Below the pieces are notes generated by a model. That model saw only the letters and a list, made by a program, of their open reading frames with translations. It ran no database searches and had not been told where the DNA came from. From a virus: DNA of 33,408 bases. The stretch is from positions 1 through 33,408 of IMG/VR virus record IMGVR_UViG_3300044490_000122. One strand, 5' to 3'. Shown here piece by piece: positions 6,446 to 13,760 of this stretch; within the stretch, counting starts at the first letter, position 1, and the number at the start of each line of letters is the position of its first letter. The translations under genes were made by a program, and so were the position numbers.

Positions 6446-6770
6446 AAACACATCAGGAATCTGCAATCTCTGTGAATACAAGTGTTTGGTTTTGCCTGAT
6501 CCGGTAGAGGACAAGACTGAGGGTGGGATTCTCTACAAACCCGACATTGCGAAAGAGAGGGAGAAATACCGAACCTGCAAAGCAACTTTCATTCTCGCTG
6601 CGAAGGCTGCGTTCCAGGACTTTGGGAAGGATGGGAACCAGAGTTACATTCCCCAACCTGGAGACCGTGTCTACGTTGCGGTTGCTGCGGGGATGTTCCA
6701 CTACGGTCCGGATGGTAAGGAGTATCGTCTGGTAAACGACAAAGATGTTGTCGGCCAGCTTGATGAATAA
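6438..6770 (+). CDS. GroES-like co-chaperonin (110 aa)
   Basis: The product resembles the GroES/Cpn10 family, which caps GroEL during folding. Landmarks in GroES order are a first strand with YKCLVLPDP (14-22), a mobile-loop-like KTEGGILYKP (26-35) corresponding to the KSAGGI region of GroES, the PGDRVYVAVAAG strand (74-85) matching PGDIVIFNDGYG, and a final EYRLVNDKDVVGQLDE like the GroES EVLIMSESDILAIVE ending. An insertion around 45-70 replaces the usual roof region. The N-terminus carries CNLC-EYKC, which is unusual. T4 gp31 and related phage proteins replace host GroES for folding the capsid protein, and the position just before scaffold and capsid fits this. The start at 6438 overlaps the previous gene by eight bases. 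Confidence 0.72.
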   Translation: MFENTSGICNLCEYKCLVLPDPVEDKTEGGILYKPDIAKEREKYRTCKATFILAAKAAFQDFGKDGNQSYIPQPGDRVYVAVAAGMFHYGPDGKEYRLVNDKDVVGQLDE

Positions 6771-6788
6771 AGGAAAAAGGAAATCAAA

Positions 6789-7691
6789 ATGGACACCGAA
6801 CAACTAGGAACTCCCGAAGAAAGAGCCTCCAACATGGGCTGGAAGCCCAGGGAACAGTGGGTTGGTGACCCCGAAAGGTGGGTGCCAGCGGACCAGTTTA
6901 TTGAAAACGCTGATAGGCGTCTCGACTACGCTCGGAAGACGAATAAAAACCTCGAGAGGCAGGTGACTCAGTTGCAGAAATCGAACCTGGAACTTAAATC
7001 TGCCCTTGATGGCCTGCGTGGTGATATGGGAGAGTTCGTCAGCTTCCATAAGGACGCCGCAGATCGAGCTGCAAAGGCGGCTTACGCTCAGGCTTTGAAG
7101 GATGCTAAGGGAAAGCAAGAGGCTGCCTTCGAGAGCGGAAACAGAGACGCTTTCAATGCTGCAACGGCTGAGCTGGACCAGTTGATCCAGAGTCACCCAG
7201 CCGTAACTGGGCAGGCTGACAGAAAACCTGAGGTCAAACAGCCAGAGAAAAGAGAAGGCGGAACTGGCAATCCTGATCTCGACAAATGGCTAGAAGCCGA
7301 ACCTGGTGCATTGGATGACTGGCTCACAAAAAACCAGTGGTACAACGAAGACGCTGATATGGCTGACTATGCTGAAAAGGTCGATAGGCTTTTGCACCGA
7401 AAACACAGACTCGGCATTCCACAGTCTGAACAGTTAGAACTTGTGACAGAGGAAGTGAAGAAAAAGTTCCCGAGTTACAAAGACTGGACAAACAACGAGC
7501 GGAAAAAGGTTGCGACTGTGGAAAGCTCCGGTGACAGTGGGCCTGTCGCTGGCAAGAAGTCTTACGCCAGTCTGCCTCCTGAAGCTAAAAAACAGTGCGA
7601 CAAGTGGGCTGGGGTCGATGGCTCCGGGAAAACCGGCACGATGCCCGGATTCACTAGGGAAGAGTTCGTAAAAACCTACAAATGGGAATAA
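6789..7691 (+). CDS. Scaffolding protein (300 aa)
   Basis: This is an internal assembly scaffold that directs capsid protein into procapsids and is then removed. The sequence has the typical opening of this family (ERASNMGWKPREQWVGDPERWVPADQF, residues 11-37), then a long charged helical region (45-135) likely to be a coiled coil. A variable Pro/Gly-rich linker follows, then an acidic middle, and finally the conserved-looking tail SYASLPPEAKKQCDKWAG...YTREEFVKTYKWE-type ending, which in scaffolds contacts capsid protein. Its position two genes before the major capsid protein agrees. AAGGAAA precedes the ATG. The next gene could start inside the last codons (ATG at 7682), but a better start lies at 7706. 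Confidence 0.85.
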   Translation: MDTEQLGTPEERASNMGWKPREQWVGDPERWVPADQFIENADRRLDYARKTNKNLERQVTQLQKSNLELKSALDGLRGDMGEFVSFHKDAADRAAKAAYAQALKDAKGKQEAAFESGNRDAFNAATAELDQLIQSHPAVTGQADRKPEVKQPEKREGGTGNPDLDKWLEAEPGALDDWLTKNQWYNEDADMADYAEKVDRLLHRKHRLGIPQSEQLELVTEEVKKKFPSYKDWTNNERKKVATVESSGDSGPVAGKKSYASLPPEAKKQCDKWAGVDGSGKTGTMPGFTREEFVKTYKWE

Positions 7692-7705
7692 GCGAGGACA
7701 AGGAA

Positions 7706-8242
7706 ATGTCTAAGAATAGAATAGAGATAACTGCACCAGAGGAAGATCTCGAAAGAAGCGAGACCCCTGAATCTCGCCGGGCCGCTTTAATTGCAAAGAA
7801 GCGGGCTGAGAGAATTCCTCCGGGAATGAAGTCTCTGAGCTTGGACTATCCCCAGCGGCCAGGGTTTACCCGCCGGGTGGTTTGTGATCGCCAGGGACGC
7901 CTCGAAAGGTTCGAGGCTGGGGGCTGGGACTTCGTAACTCACAGTACCCTCTACGGGGAAAACCCAGCGGACAGGAAAATAACTGCAAGAGAAGGAATTG
8001 ACTCTCGAATCAGCCAGGTCGTTGGGAAGCACAAGGACAACTCCCCAATGATCGGGTATTTGATGGAGATACCTACCGAGTTGTATAACGAAGACCAGGC
8101 CATGAAAATGGAACAACTCGACAAGCTCGAAGCCGGGTTTAGGCAAGGAATAGACCCCGATGGCAAGGGTCGCCCTGGCAGCGATGGAAGGTATGTTCCG
8201 TCAACTGGAATCCACATCAAAAGAAACCAAACTGCTCCGTGA
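7706..8242 (+). CDS. Conserved phage protein between scaffold and capsid genes (178 aa)
   Basis: Function unknown. The chosen start at 7706 has GAGGACAAGGAA upstream; an in-frame ATG at 7682 lies within the scaffold gene and lacks a ribosome site. The product is highly charged and soluble. It has a segment IPPGMKSLSLDYPQRPGFTRRVVCDRQGRLERFEAGGWDFV (38-80) that looks like a small beta domain, and a helical segment YLMEIPTELYNEDQAMKMEQLDKLE (about 118-142). Proteins with this YLM-IP-E-Y-EDQ pattern recur next to scaffold genes in podovirus and siphovirus clusters, so it is probably a head-assembly or minor virion protein. Confidence 0.7.
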   Translation: MSKNRIEITAPEEDLERSETPESRRAALIAKKRAERIPPGMKSLSLDYPQRPGFTRRVVCDRQGRLERFEAGGWDFVTHSTLYGENPADRKITAREGIDSRISQVVGKHKDNSPMIGYLMEIPTELYNEDQAMKMEQLDKLEAGFRQGIDPDGKGRPGSDGRYVPSTGIHIKRNQTAP

Positions 8243-8260
8243 GGGCAGTAGGAGAACAAA

Positions 8261-8890
8261 ATGGCAAATGTTGACTTCCGGCAGGGGCTGCGTCCTATCG
8301 GGCATCTTTTGGGCCTGAACTGGAACAGCAACCTCCAGAAATGCTACATCCCCAGCACCGACACTTCAATCGGAGTGTTTGTTGGGGATGCTGTGGACCT
8401 GGCCGGGTCATCGGATGCGACTGGTGCTTATCCTACCGTCACGAGGGTGACTACCGGTGCCAGCAACCCAATCTACGGTGTTGTTGTCGGCATCGAGCCT
8501 GATCCCTCTGTTGGTCTGAATATAACCTACCGCCAGAATAGTACCTCCCGGTACGTCTGGGTTATCCGTGACCCCTTTGTTATTTATGAGATTCAGGGCT
8601 GCTCCAGTGCTGTAATTACAGCAGCTTCTGTCGGCCTGAATGCTGTTCTGGTTGCTACTCACACCGGCAACACTACTACCGGCCTCAGCGGTCTGGAACT
8701 CGACAGCGGCGCAGGTACGGCTCCTGCGGCTGACTCTACCTACACGCTTACCATCATGGGCTGCTCTGATGACCCCAAAAACGACATCACAGCTGTCAAT
8801 GCGAAGTGGCACGTCATGATTAACCTCCATCGTCTGATGCCGAACTGGAGCCCGACTGACGCGGCGTACTTCGGCTCTAAGGGGGCATAA
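8261..8890 (+). CDS. Putative capsid decoration or head protein (209 aa)
   Basis: Located directly upstream of the major capsid gene with a perfect AGGAG eight bases before the ATG. The product is almost entirely beta-strand-like, small-residue rich, and has no helix, signal or membrane segment. It reads as a barrel-type protein: an N-terminal arm (MANVDFRQGLRPIGHLLG), GDAVDLAG, VTRVTTGASNPIYGVVVGI, then VIRDPFVIYEIQ, a strand pattern common in cement and decoration proteins. Its final NWSPTDAAYFGSKGA leads into the capsid gene two bases later. Decoration/stabilising protein is the best guess from context; a minor head-completion role is possible. Confidence 0.6.
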   Translation: MANVDFRQGLRPIGHLLGLNWNSNLQKCYIPSTDTSIGVFVGDAVDLAGSSDATGAYPTVTRVTTGASNPIYGVVVGIEPDPSVGLNITYRQNSTSRYVWVIRDPFVIYEIQGCSSAVITAASVGLNAVLVATHTGNTTTGLSGLELDSGAGTAPAADSTYTLTIMGCSDDPKNDITAVNAKWHVMINLHRLMPNWSPTDAAYFGSKGA

Positions 8891-8892
8891 TC

Positions 8893-9795
8893 ATGATTAC
8901 TACTGGAACCAACCCGAAAGCAATGTGGCCTGGGATCAATGCTTGGTGGGGCGCTGCGTATAACGAAAAGCCCGCCCAGTGGACTGATCTCGTGGAGCAA
9001 CATACTTCTGAAATGATGTGGGAAGAGGACGTCGGCATCAGTGGCTTCCCGCTGGCTCAAATCAAGCCCTCTGGTAAAGGTATAACCTACGCCGATGAGC
9101 ATCAGGGATACATCAGCCGGTATACCCATATCGTCTGGTCCCTTGGCTACATCGTATCGTGGGAAGAGATGCTTAACAACCTGTACGAGCAGGTCGCCAA
9201 ACGCCGGACCCAGCGGCTGGCCTTCTCTATGCGCCAGACCAAAGAGTGGAACGTTGCTAACATCTACAACCGGGCGTTTAGCAACTCCTACCTCGGCGGT
9301 GATGGTGTGTGCTTGTGCAGTGCGAGCCACCCGACCAGTGCTGGCCTTCAGAGCAACGTACCGTCCAGTGCCCTTGACATATGCGAACTCGGTATCGAGG
9401 ACATGATGGTCAAGATCGGCACTGCCACCAACGACATGGGCCATCCGGTTGGTCTGATCGGCCAGTCCCTGATCGTTCCCTGGCAGTTATTCTACGAAGC
9501 TAACCGGATTCTGGAGAGCGTTCTGCAGAACGACACTGCGAATAACGCGATCAATGCCCTGCGGACCACCAACGCGTTGCCCCAGGGGATCAAGGTGAAC
9601 AACTACCTAACCGATGCTGATAACTACTTTATCCGCACCGACTGTCCAGATGGGGTGAAGTTGTTCCAGCGGTATCCGTTGACCTTCGATGAGGACAACG
9701 ACTTCGATACCAAGAACCAGAAATACGCCGCTGTGGATTACTACAGCGTCGGCTGGTCCGACTGGCGGCAGGTGTATGGGTCGAATCCTGCGTAA
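8893..9795 (+). CDS. Major capsid protein (300 aa)
   Basis: The main head shell subunit, expected to have the HK97 fold. Supporting features are the opening MITTGTNPKAMWPGINAWWG, typical of this capsid family in podoviruses; the segment about 75-120 with SRYTHIVWSLGYIVSWEEMLNNLYEQVAKR, like the E-loop/spine-helix region; the LCSASHPT segment near 140, typical of mu-type and related capsids (LFS-H-); and the late A-domain-like strands YFIRTDCPDGVKLFQRYPLTF. The length of 300 is normal. GGGGG lies eight bases upstream. It follows scaffold and decoration genes and precedes palindrome P4, which ends the head-gene block. The first ten residues recur in the 56-aa protein starting at 13521. Confidence 0.88.
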   Translation: MITTGTNPKAMWPGINAWWGAAYNEKPAQWTDLVEQHTSEMMWEEDVGISGFPLAQIKPSGKGITYADEHQGYISRYTHIVWSLGYIVSWEEMLNNLYEQVAKRRTQRLAFSMRQTKEWNVANIYNRAFSNSYLGGDGVCLCSASHPTSAGLQSNVPSSALDICELGIEDMMVKIGTATNDMGHPVGLIGQSLIVPWQLFYEANRILESVLQNDTANNAINALRTTNALPQGIKVNNYLTDADNYFIRTDCPDGVKLFQRYPLTFDEDNDFDTKNQKYAAVDYYSVGWSDWRQVYGSNPA

Positions 9796-9810
9796 ACCTT
9801 TGTGGGTGGT

Positions 9811-9841
9811 AGGTCCCGTGTTAAAATTTAACGCGGGAACT
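9811..9841. repeat. Dispersed palindrome P4
   Basis: The core is at 9820-9832, with arms AGGTCCCGT and GCGGGAACT. Next to the core the pair is T-G, a wobble if transcribed rightward; the rest pairs apart from one outer G-A mismatch. It lies in a 99-bp gap between the capsid gene and the beta-helix fibre gene, 53 bp before the latter's start, and has no T-tract after it. Confidence 0.92.
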
Positions 9842-9894
9842 ACCGCCCCACATTTCCGGTGGGTCTTAGGCCCCAATTCTGAAGGAGAGCGGAA

Positions 9895-11139
9895 ATGCCT
9901 GAGTTAAATGCGATGTCTAACTACCCAGCTGGTTTCAGGACTGGCCTCAGTGTACGCGGGGCTCCGATTCTGAACACCTATGGGGGACAAGTTTTCTGGG
10001 TCGATAGCGGTGGTCCTGGGGCTGATAATGGTAATGGAACCTACCAGCGGCCTTTCAAGACCATCGACTACGCTATCGGTAAGTGCACGGCCAGTAACGG
10101 CGATGTTATCATCTGCAAAGCTGGCCACGCTGAGACTTTAACCTCCGCCGGCGCGATTACCTGCGATGTTGCTGGCGTGACGATTATGGCTGCTTCAGGG
10201 GCAGTCGGCTCCTTGAAGCCTGCCTTGACCTTTAGTTCCACTGACAACAGCGCGTCGGTTTTGGTGACTGCTGCTCAGGTCAGCATCATCGGCATTCTCG
10301 GTATTTGCAATGATGATGCTCTGACTAACCCTTTCCACATCCAGGCTGCTGATTGCTTCCTGGACATCGAGTGGCGGGATGGCTCTGATGCGATTGAGGC
10401 TGCTACTGTAGTTCTGACCACAGCCGCGGCTGATCGGCTTACTGTCAACCTCCGTTATCTTGGGTATACCACAGGCAACGCTTGTGTGGCCCCGATTAAG
10501 CTGGTTGGCTGTAACGGCGGCAGAATCTTCGTTGACTTCTACGGTTTGGCCAGCACTGCGGTTGTGAACTTCGCCTCGACTGCATGTTCCGACATCGAGA
10601 TCGAGGGGTACTTCTACAATGAGAGTGCGGCGCTGACTAAGAATGTCGTTGATACCATCACCGGCTCGACTTGGTTTGTTAAGGGCTACGACGGCAAGGG
10701 TGGGTATAGCTTCAGTGGCGGCTCAGCTGCTGCTGTGGCTGTGGATGACATCTCGACTGTTGCCACCTATGCTAGCACGGCTTCAAGCCAAGCTGCCTCA
10801 GTGGGCATTCAGACTTCCGCTGTCGCCAGCCAGACTGCCTCGGTCGGGGTTCAGGCGTCTACTGTGCAGTCCAAGACTGATTCTGTGGGTCTGACTGCAT
10901 CTACGACAAATTCAAAGACTGACAGCGTTGGCCTCACCGGATCTACTAACATCAGTAAAGTTGATTCTGTTGGAATAAGTTCTTCCACAGGTATCAGCAA
11001 AATTGACTCTGCTGGCCTCACCGGCTCTACCAACGTCAGCAAAACCGACTCAGTCGGGATTAACACCTCCACAATCATCAGCACCCTGGCAAGCATCGCT
11101 GCCCGGATTTCGATGATTGCTAGCAAGGAAGGTTTGTAA
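9895..11139 (+). CDS. Beta-helix fibre protein with 14-residue repeats (414 aa)
   Basis: A probable head- or tail-attached fibre. Residues 1-65 include FWVDSGGPGADNGNGTYQRPFKTIDYAIGKC and GDVIICKAGHAETL, the classic start of a right-handed parallel beta-helix (pectate-lyase-like). Residues 65-280 continue as short strands rich in T, V, A and G. Residues 297-394 are seven tandem 14-residue units (consensus SKTDSVGLTGSTNI), then a helical tip ending RISMIASKEGL. The repeats should make an extended trimeric stalk. AGGAGAG is well placed before the ATG. It lies directly after the capsid gene and before a methyltransferase and two glycosyltransferases, so it is a plausible substrate for glycosylation at its many Ser/Thr residues; that link is inference. 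Confidence 0.7.
   Translation: MPELNAMSNYPAGFRTGLSVRGAPILNTYGGQVFWVDSGGPGADNGNGTYQRPFKTIDYAIGKCTASNGDVIICKAGHAETLTSAGAITCDVAGVTIMAASGAVGSLKPALTFSSTDNSASVLVTAAQVSIIGILGICNDDALTNPFHIQAADCFLDIEWRDGSDAIEAATVVLTTAAADRLTVNLRYLGYTTGNACVAPIKLVGCNGGRIFVDFYGLASTAVVNFASTACSDIEIEGYFYNESAALTKNVVDTITGSTWFVKGYDGKGGYSFSGGSAAAVAVDDISTVATYASTASSQAASVGIQTSAVASQTASVGVQASTVQSKTDSVGLTASTTNSKTDSVGLTGSTNISKVDSVGISSSTGISKIDSAGLTGSTNVSKTDSVGINTSTIISTLASIAARISMIASKEGL
10783..11076 (+). repeat. Coding tandem repeat, 42 bp, seven units
   Basis: Seven successive 42-bp units encode the 14-residue motif of the fibre stalk (residues 297-394). Units 3-7 are closest (SKxDSVGL...); units 1-2 are more diverged (SQxASVG). Such repeats change number easily by slippage or recombination, so fibre length may vary between related phages. 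Confidence 0.85.
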
Positions 11140-11141
11140 GG

Positions 11142-11651
11142 TTGAGTTACTCTATCGAACAATCAGCCGCTTATCTGTCGCATCTACCGCTGTTATCGGC
11201 GGCTGTATCTGTTACTACCGGCCCTGTCCTTGAGCTAGGGGCGGGGCTCGGTAGTACCTATCTGTTGCATGGTATGTGTGGGGTTAGTAGGCGGAAGTTG
11301 CTGACCATCGAGTCAGATGAAAACTGGATGCAGCGGTTTATGAAGTTCGGTAGGCCCTGGCACCAGTTCAAAAAGGTAGATGATTATCAAGACTTACAGG
11401 AATACAAGGAACCTTGGGGATTGGCGTTTGTAGACCACGGGCTTTATAAACAGCGGGGACATTCCATTCTGCAGCTTAAGCATGTGCCGATAGTGGTAGT
11501 TCACGATACTTGCTACCCGTGGCTTTATGATTATGTAAATACTCTAAGTCACTACAAATACCGCTGGGACTGGCAGTTGAATGGCCCGCAGACGACTGTG
11601 GTTAGCGACATTAAAGATATAAGGAAGATATTCGGAGGAATGGGATTGTGA
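11142..11651 (+). CDS. Class I methyltransferase-like protein (169 aa)
   Basis: The sequence has the Rossmann-type SAM-binding motif I, VLELGAGLGSTYLL, at residues 29-42 and an acidic residue after the second strand (LLTIESDENW). A later GLAFVDHGLYKQRG and VVVHDT resemble motifs IV-VI of small sugar- or peptide-modifying methyltransferases. The start is a TTG at 11142, just after the fibre gene stop, with GGAAGG about nine bases upstream; an alternative ATG would remove motif I. It overlaps the next gene by four bases. With the two glycosyltransferases that follow it probably forms a modification cassette, perhaps methylating a glycan or a virion protein. The substrate is unknown. Confidence 0.65.
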   Translation: MSYSIEQSAAYLSHLPLLSAAVSVTTGPVLELGAGLGSTYLLHGMCGVSRRKLLTIESDENWMQRFMKFGRPWHQFKKVDDYQDLQEYKEPWGLAFVDHGLYKQRGHSILQLKHVPIVVVHDTCYPWLYDYVNTLSHYKYRWDWQLNGPQTTVVSDIKDIRKIFGGMGL

Positions 11652-12493
11652 GTGGGGACATAGCGATTGTCTGTTACATAGACAAAGATCAATGGATAGA
11701 GCAGGAATTCCTGTGGCTGTTGAAGTCGTGGTATTACAGTGGCGGATGGATGGTTTCTGATCTTGTTGTTTTTCACCATCCAGATGTTCAGGGGCTGCCA
11801 GTGGATAATAGTATAAAATATATTCCCCTGCAGGCTTTTGCGGATAAGTATCCTGAGTGGACTGGCTATCGGTTTATTAACAGCATCGGATATATGTCAG
11901 AGCCGGAGGCAGGGATTTTAGCTGAATACAAATATGTTTTGAGGACTGACTGTGATTGCTTTCTGACGCCGTACTTCAGGAACTTCCGTCCCAGACTCAC
12001 TACCTTCGGGGCGGGTCAGTATGCAGAAACGCCGGAAGTGGTCCACCGCCTGACAGACATCGCGGCTAAGTGGGGGATAGCCCCTGGGTTTAACAACATC
12101 GGATCTACAGTCATGGGCTTCGCTTCGAGGGTGATAACATACTCTTTGATTCAGCTTGAGTTCTGCAAGAAGCTTCGGGAAGAAGAATTCAAAGATGGAA
12201 TGGGCCAGTGGCCAGGATGGTGGTTTGGTACTCTGTCAATGTACGCCGGGCAGCTGGCGGCCTGGGCTTACTTTGGTCCGAATATGACTATGGGTGGCTT
12301 GGACTGTCATTGCCTCTCACACGATGATATATCACCGAGCGACTACCATATCCACGCATGGCATACTTACGAGCACTTCAGCAAGTTCAACTGGCGTGAG
12401 GGAAAGTACCGCGGGCGGGATATGGGCAGCCTAGACATAACCAAAATCGCTGATTACTGTCTGTGGATTGCCGGAGACGGTCCATGCGGATAG
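11648..12493 (+). CDS. Glycosyltransferase-like protein, GT-A type with DxD (281 aa)
   Basis: Likely a nucleotide-sugar transferase. The N-terminus MSGDIAIVCYIDKDQWIEQEFLWLLKSW resembles the first strand-helix of GT-A enzymes, and LRTDCDCFLTP (98-108) carries the DxD metal-binding motif (D101, D103) after a hydrophobic strand. A later segment with FNNIGSTVMGFASRV and AWHTYEHFSKFNWREGKYRGRDMG fits the acceptor half. The GTG start has GGAGGAATGGGATT upstream and overlaps the previous gene by four bases; the end overlaps the next gene by ten. It resembles uncharacterised viral and bacterial GT-like proteins more than any named enzyme, so the donor and acceptor cannot be stated. Confidence 0.6.
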   Translation: MSGDIAIVCYIDKDQWIEQEFLWLLKSWYYSGGWMVSDLVVFHHPDVQGLPVDNSIKYIPLQAFADKYPEWTGYRFINSIGYMSEPEAGILAEYKYVLRTDCDCFLTPYFRNFRPRLTTFGAGQYAETPEVVHRLTDIAAKWGIAPGFNNIGSTVMGFASRVITYSLIQLEFCKKLREEEFKDGMGQWPGWWFGTLSMYAGQLAAWAYFGPNMTMGGLDCHCLSHDDISPSDYHIHAWHTYEHFSKFNWREGKYRGRDMGSLDITKIADYCLWIAGDGPCG

Positions 12494-13524
12494 TCCACTT
12501 TGCTCCCTTTGCTCCCAATGGCTGTGGTCTGTATGAAGCGGCTAGGGATATGGTAGTGGCGGACTTGAACCAAGGCCATGATTCTAAACTTGTGGACACT
12601 GGAATTTTCATCAACGGAGAGTGTATTGGTGGTCAGGGCAGGGTAGATTTAGAAGACACAAGAAGCCGGTCTTCTATAAGAACCCACAGCCCGCTTGTGG
12701 CCAGGGACGCTGATGTGTTGATTGCTCACACTGGAGCGCCTGATCCGTGGTATTCTGTGTGTCAAGCTCCTTTGATATGGATGCTGCATGGTAGGCCCCA
12801 GGCTTGTTTTAGACCAGAGCAATACGGAAACGGCAGCTCATTTTCCCTAATGGCGAACATAGCTGAGTGGCCCAGGACAAAGGCTATGATTTCATTCTGG
12901 CCGTATCACAGGCAGTTCTGGAGCCCGATTATTCCTGACCATAAACTGTTTTGCTTTGATGCTCCTCCTGTGGATTGTATGAGGTTTTCTCCAGACGGCC
13001 CAAGGCATGATTTTGGTGTGATGGGGGGCAAGGTTAATGTTATCCTAGCAGATTCAAGAAGGGAAGATGTCGATCTGTATGAAATAACAAACGGAGCGAT
13101 TGCCTTTGCCAGAGCTAACCACGGAGTCAAGTTCCACTTCTACGCTATGGAAGAGCCTCTGCGATGTTGGGAGTATATGATAAGGGAACTGAAAACACTT
13201 GGGGCTCTCGGAGAAGTATGGGCGAGGCGTCCGAATATGGAGGAGGTGTTCAGGGCTGCTGATGTCGTTTTGTCGCCTCATAGGATCACGACCAGGGTGA
13301 TTGCAGAGGCCCTGTGCTGCGGGACTCCGGTGATTGCTGCTGATGGATGTGTTCATGCTACATGGACCTGTAGACCAGATGACCCGGAGAGTGTGTCTAG
13401 TGCTATTGAGGCGGCTGTTGGACAGTACAAGGAAGTTGGCAGTAAAGTGAGTGAAGTCGCAAAGGAATTCTCTTTATCCAAATACAGCCTATCAATGGAG
13501 AGCGTCTTTGACGCTGTGTTATGA
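12484..13524 (+). CDS. GT-B glycosyltransferase, family 4-like (346 aa)
   Basis: A GT-B fold glycosyltransferase is suggested by the opening MRIVHFAPFAPNGCGLYEAARDMV, the usual first strand and Gly-rich loop of GT4 enzymes. The C-terminal donor domain has VNVILADSRREDVDLYEITNGA, KFHFYA, EEVFRAADVVLSPHRITTRVIAEALCCGTPVIA (about 253-285), including the Glu of the EX7E-like region (E275), and a final helix. The ATG at 12484 is favoured, with GGAG nearby and a ten-base overlap with the previous gene; a GTG at 12463 is possible. Together with the neighbours it would glycosylate virion proteins or alter host surface sugars. Confidence 0.75.
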   Translation: MRIVHFAPFAPNGCGLYEAARDMVVADLNQGHDSKLVDTGIFINGECIGGQGRVDLEDTRSRSSIRTHSPLVARDADVLIAHTGAPDPWYSVCQAPLIWMLHGRPQACFRPEQYGNGSSFSLMANIAEWPRTKAMISFWPYHRQFWSPIIPDHKLFCFDAPPVDCMRFSPDGPRHDFGVMGGKVNVILADSRREDVDLYEITNGAIAFARANHGVKFHFYAMEEPLRCWEYMIRELKTLGALGEVWARRPNMEEVFRAADVVLSPHRITTRVIAEALCCGTPVIAADGCVHATWTCRPDDPESVSSAIEAAVGQYKEVGSKVSEVAKEFSLSKYSLSMESVFDAVL

Positions 13525-13691
13525 TAACAACTGGAACATTTCCAAAAGCTCTGGAGGGTGGAAAGATGGCTAAGAAGCAGATGGAAAAGATGGGGAAGAA
13601 AAACGGCGGCAAGACTCCGAAAGCGCCGCCTCCTGCCGGTAAGGTATCTCCCCGGAAGCAGATGGCTATGGGAGGCAAGTGCCCTAAGTAA
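13521..13691 (+). CDS. Lys-rich small protein with capsid-like N-terminus (56 aa)
   Basis: Two starts are possible. The ATG at 13521 overlaps the stop of the glycosyltransferase gene (ATGA) and gives 56 residues starting MITTGTFPKALEGGK. The ATG at 13566 has GGAGG ten bases upstream and gives 41 residues, MAKKQMEKMGKKNGG and onward. The longer form begins with a match to the major capsid protein (MITTGTNPKAM), nine of ten residues identical, with most codon differences synonymous. The rest is a Lys/Gly/Pro tail ending GGKCPK. A small basic head protein or DNA-binding peptide is conceivable; a remnant of a second capsid gene is another explanation. Function unknown. Confidence 0.55.
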   Translation: MITTGTFPKALEGGKMAKKQMEKMGKKNGGKTPKAPPPAGKVSPRKQMAMGGKCPK

Positions 13692-13704
13692 TTTAACCCA
13701 AACG

Positions 13705-13751
13705 TCCTGAAACGCCCTGTGAGGGGCGTGGAGAGACACCACGTTTCAGGA
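13705..13751 (+). promoter_or_regulatory. 5' leader hairpin covering a ribosome binding site
   Basis: CCTGAAACG (13706-13714) pairs perfectly with CGTTTCAGG (13742-13750), plus one flanking T-A pair; the 3' arm includes the first bases of the Shine-Dalgarno CAGGAGG for the gene at 13761. A second hairpin, ACGCCC (13712-13717) with GGGCGT (13724-13729), shares ACG with the 5' arm, so the full-length forms exclude each other. This is a possible translational switch; no known riboswitch family is recognised. Confidence 0.5.
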
Positions 13752-13760
13752 GGATTCAAA

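Noticed and set aside
8740-9444. 234-aa minus-strand frame opposite the decoration and capsid genes
   Set aside because: Antisense shadow of the capsid gene; no ribosome site and no recognisable domain.
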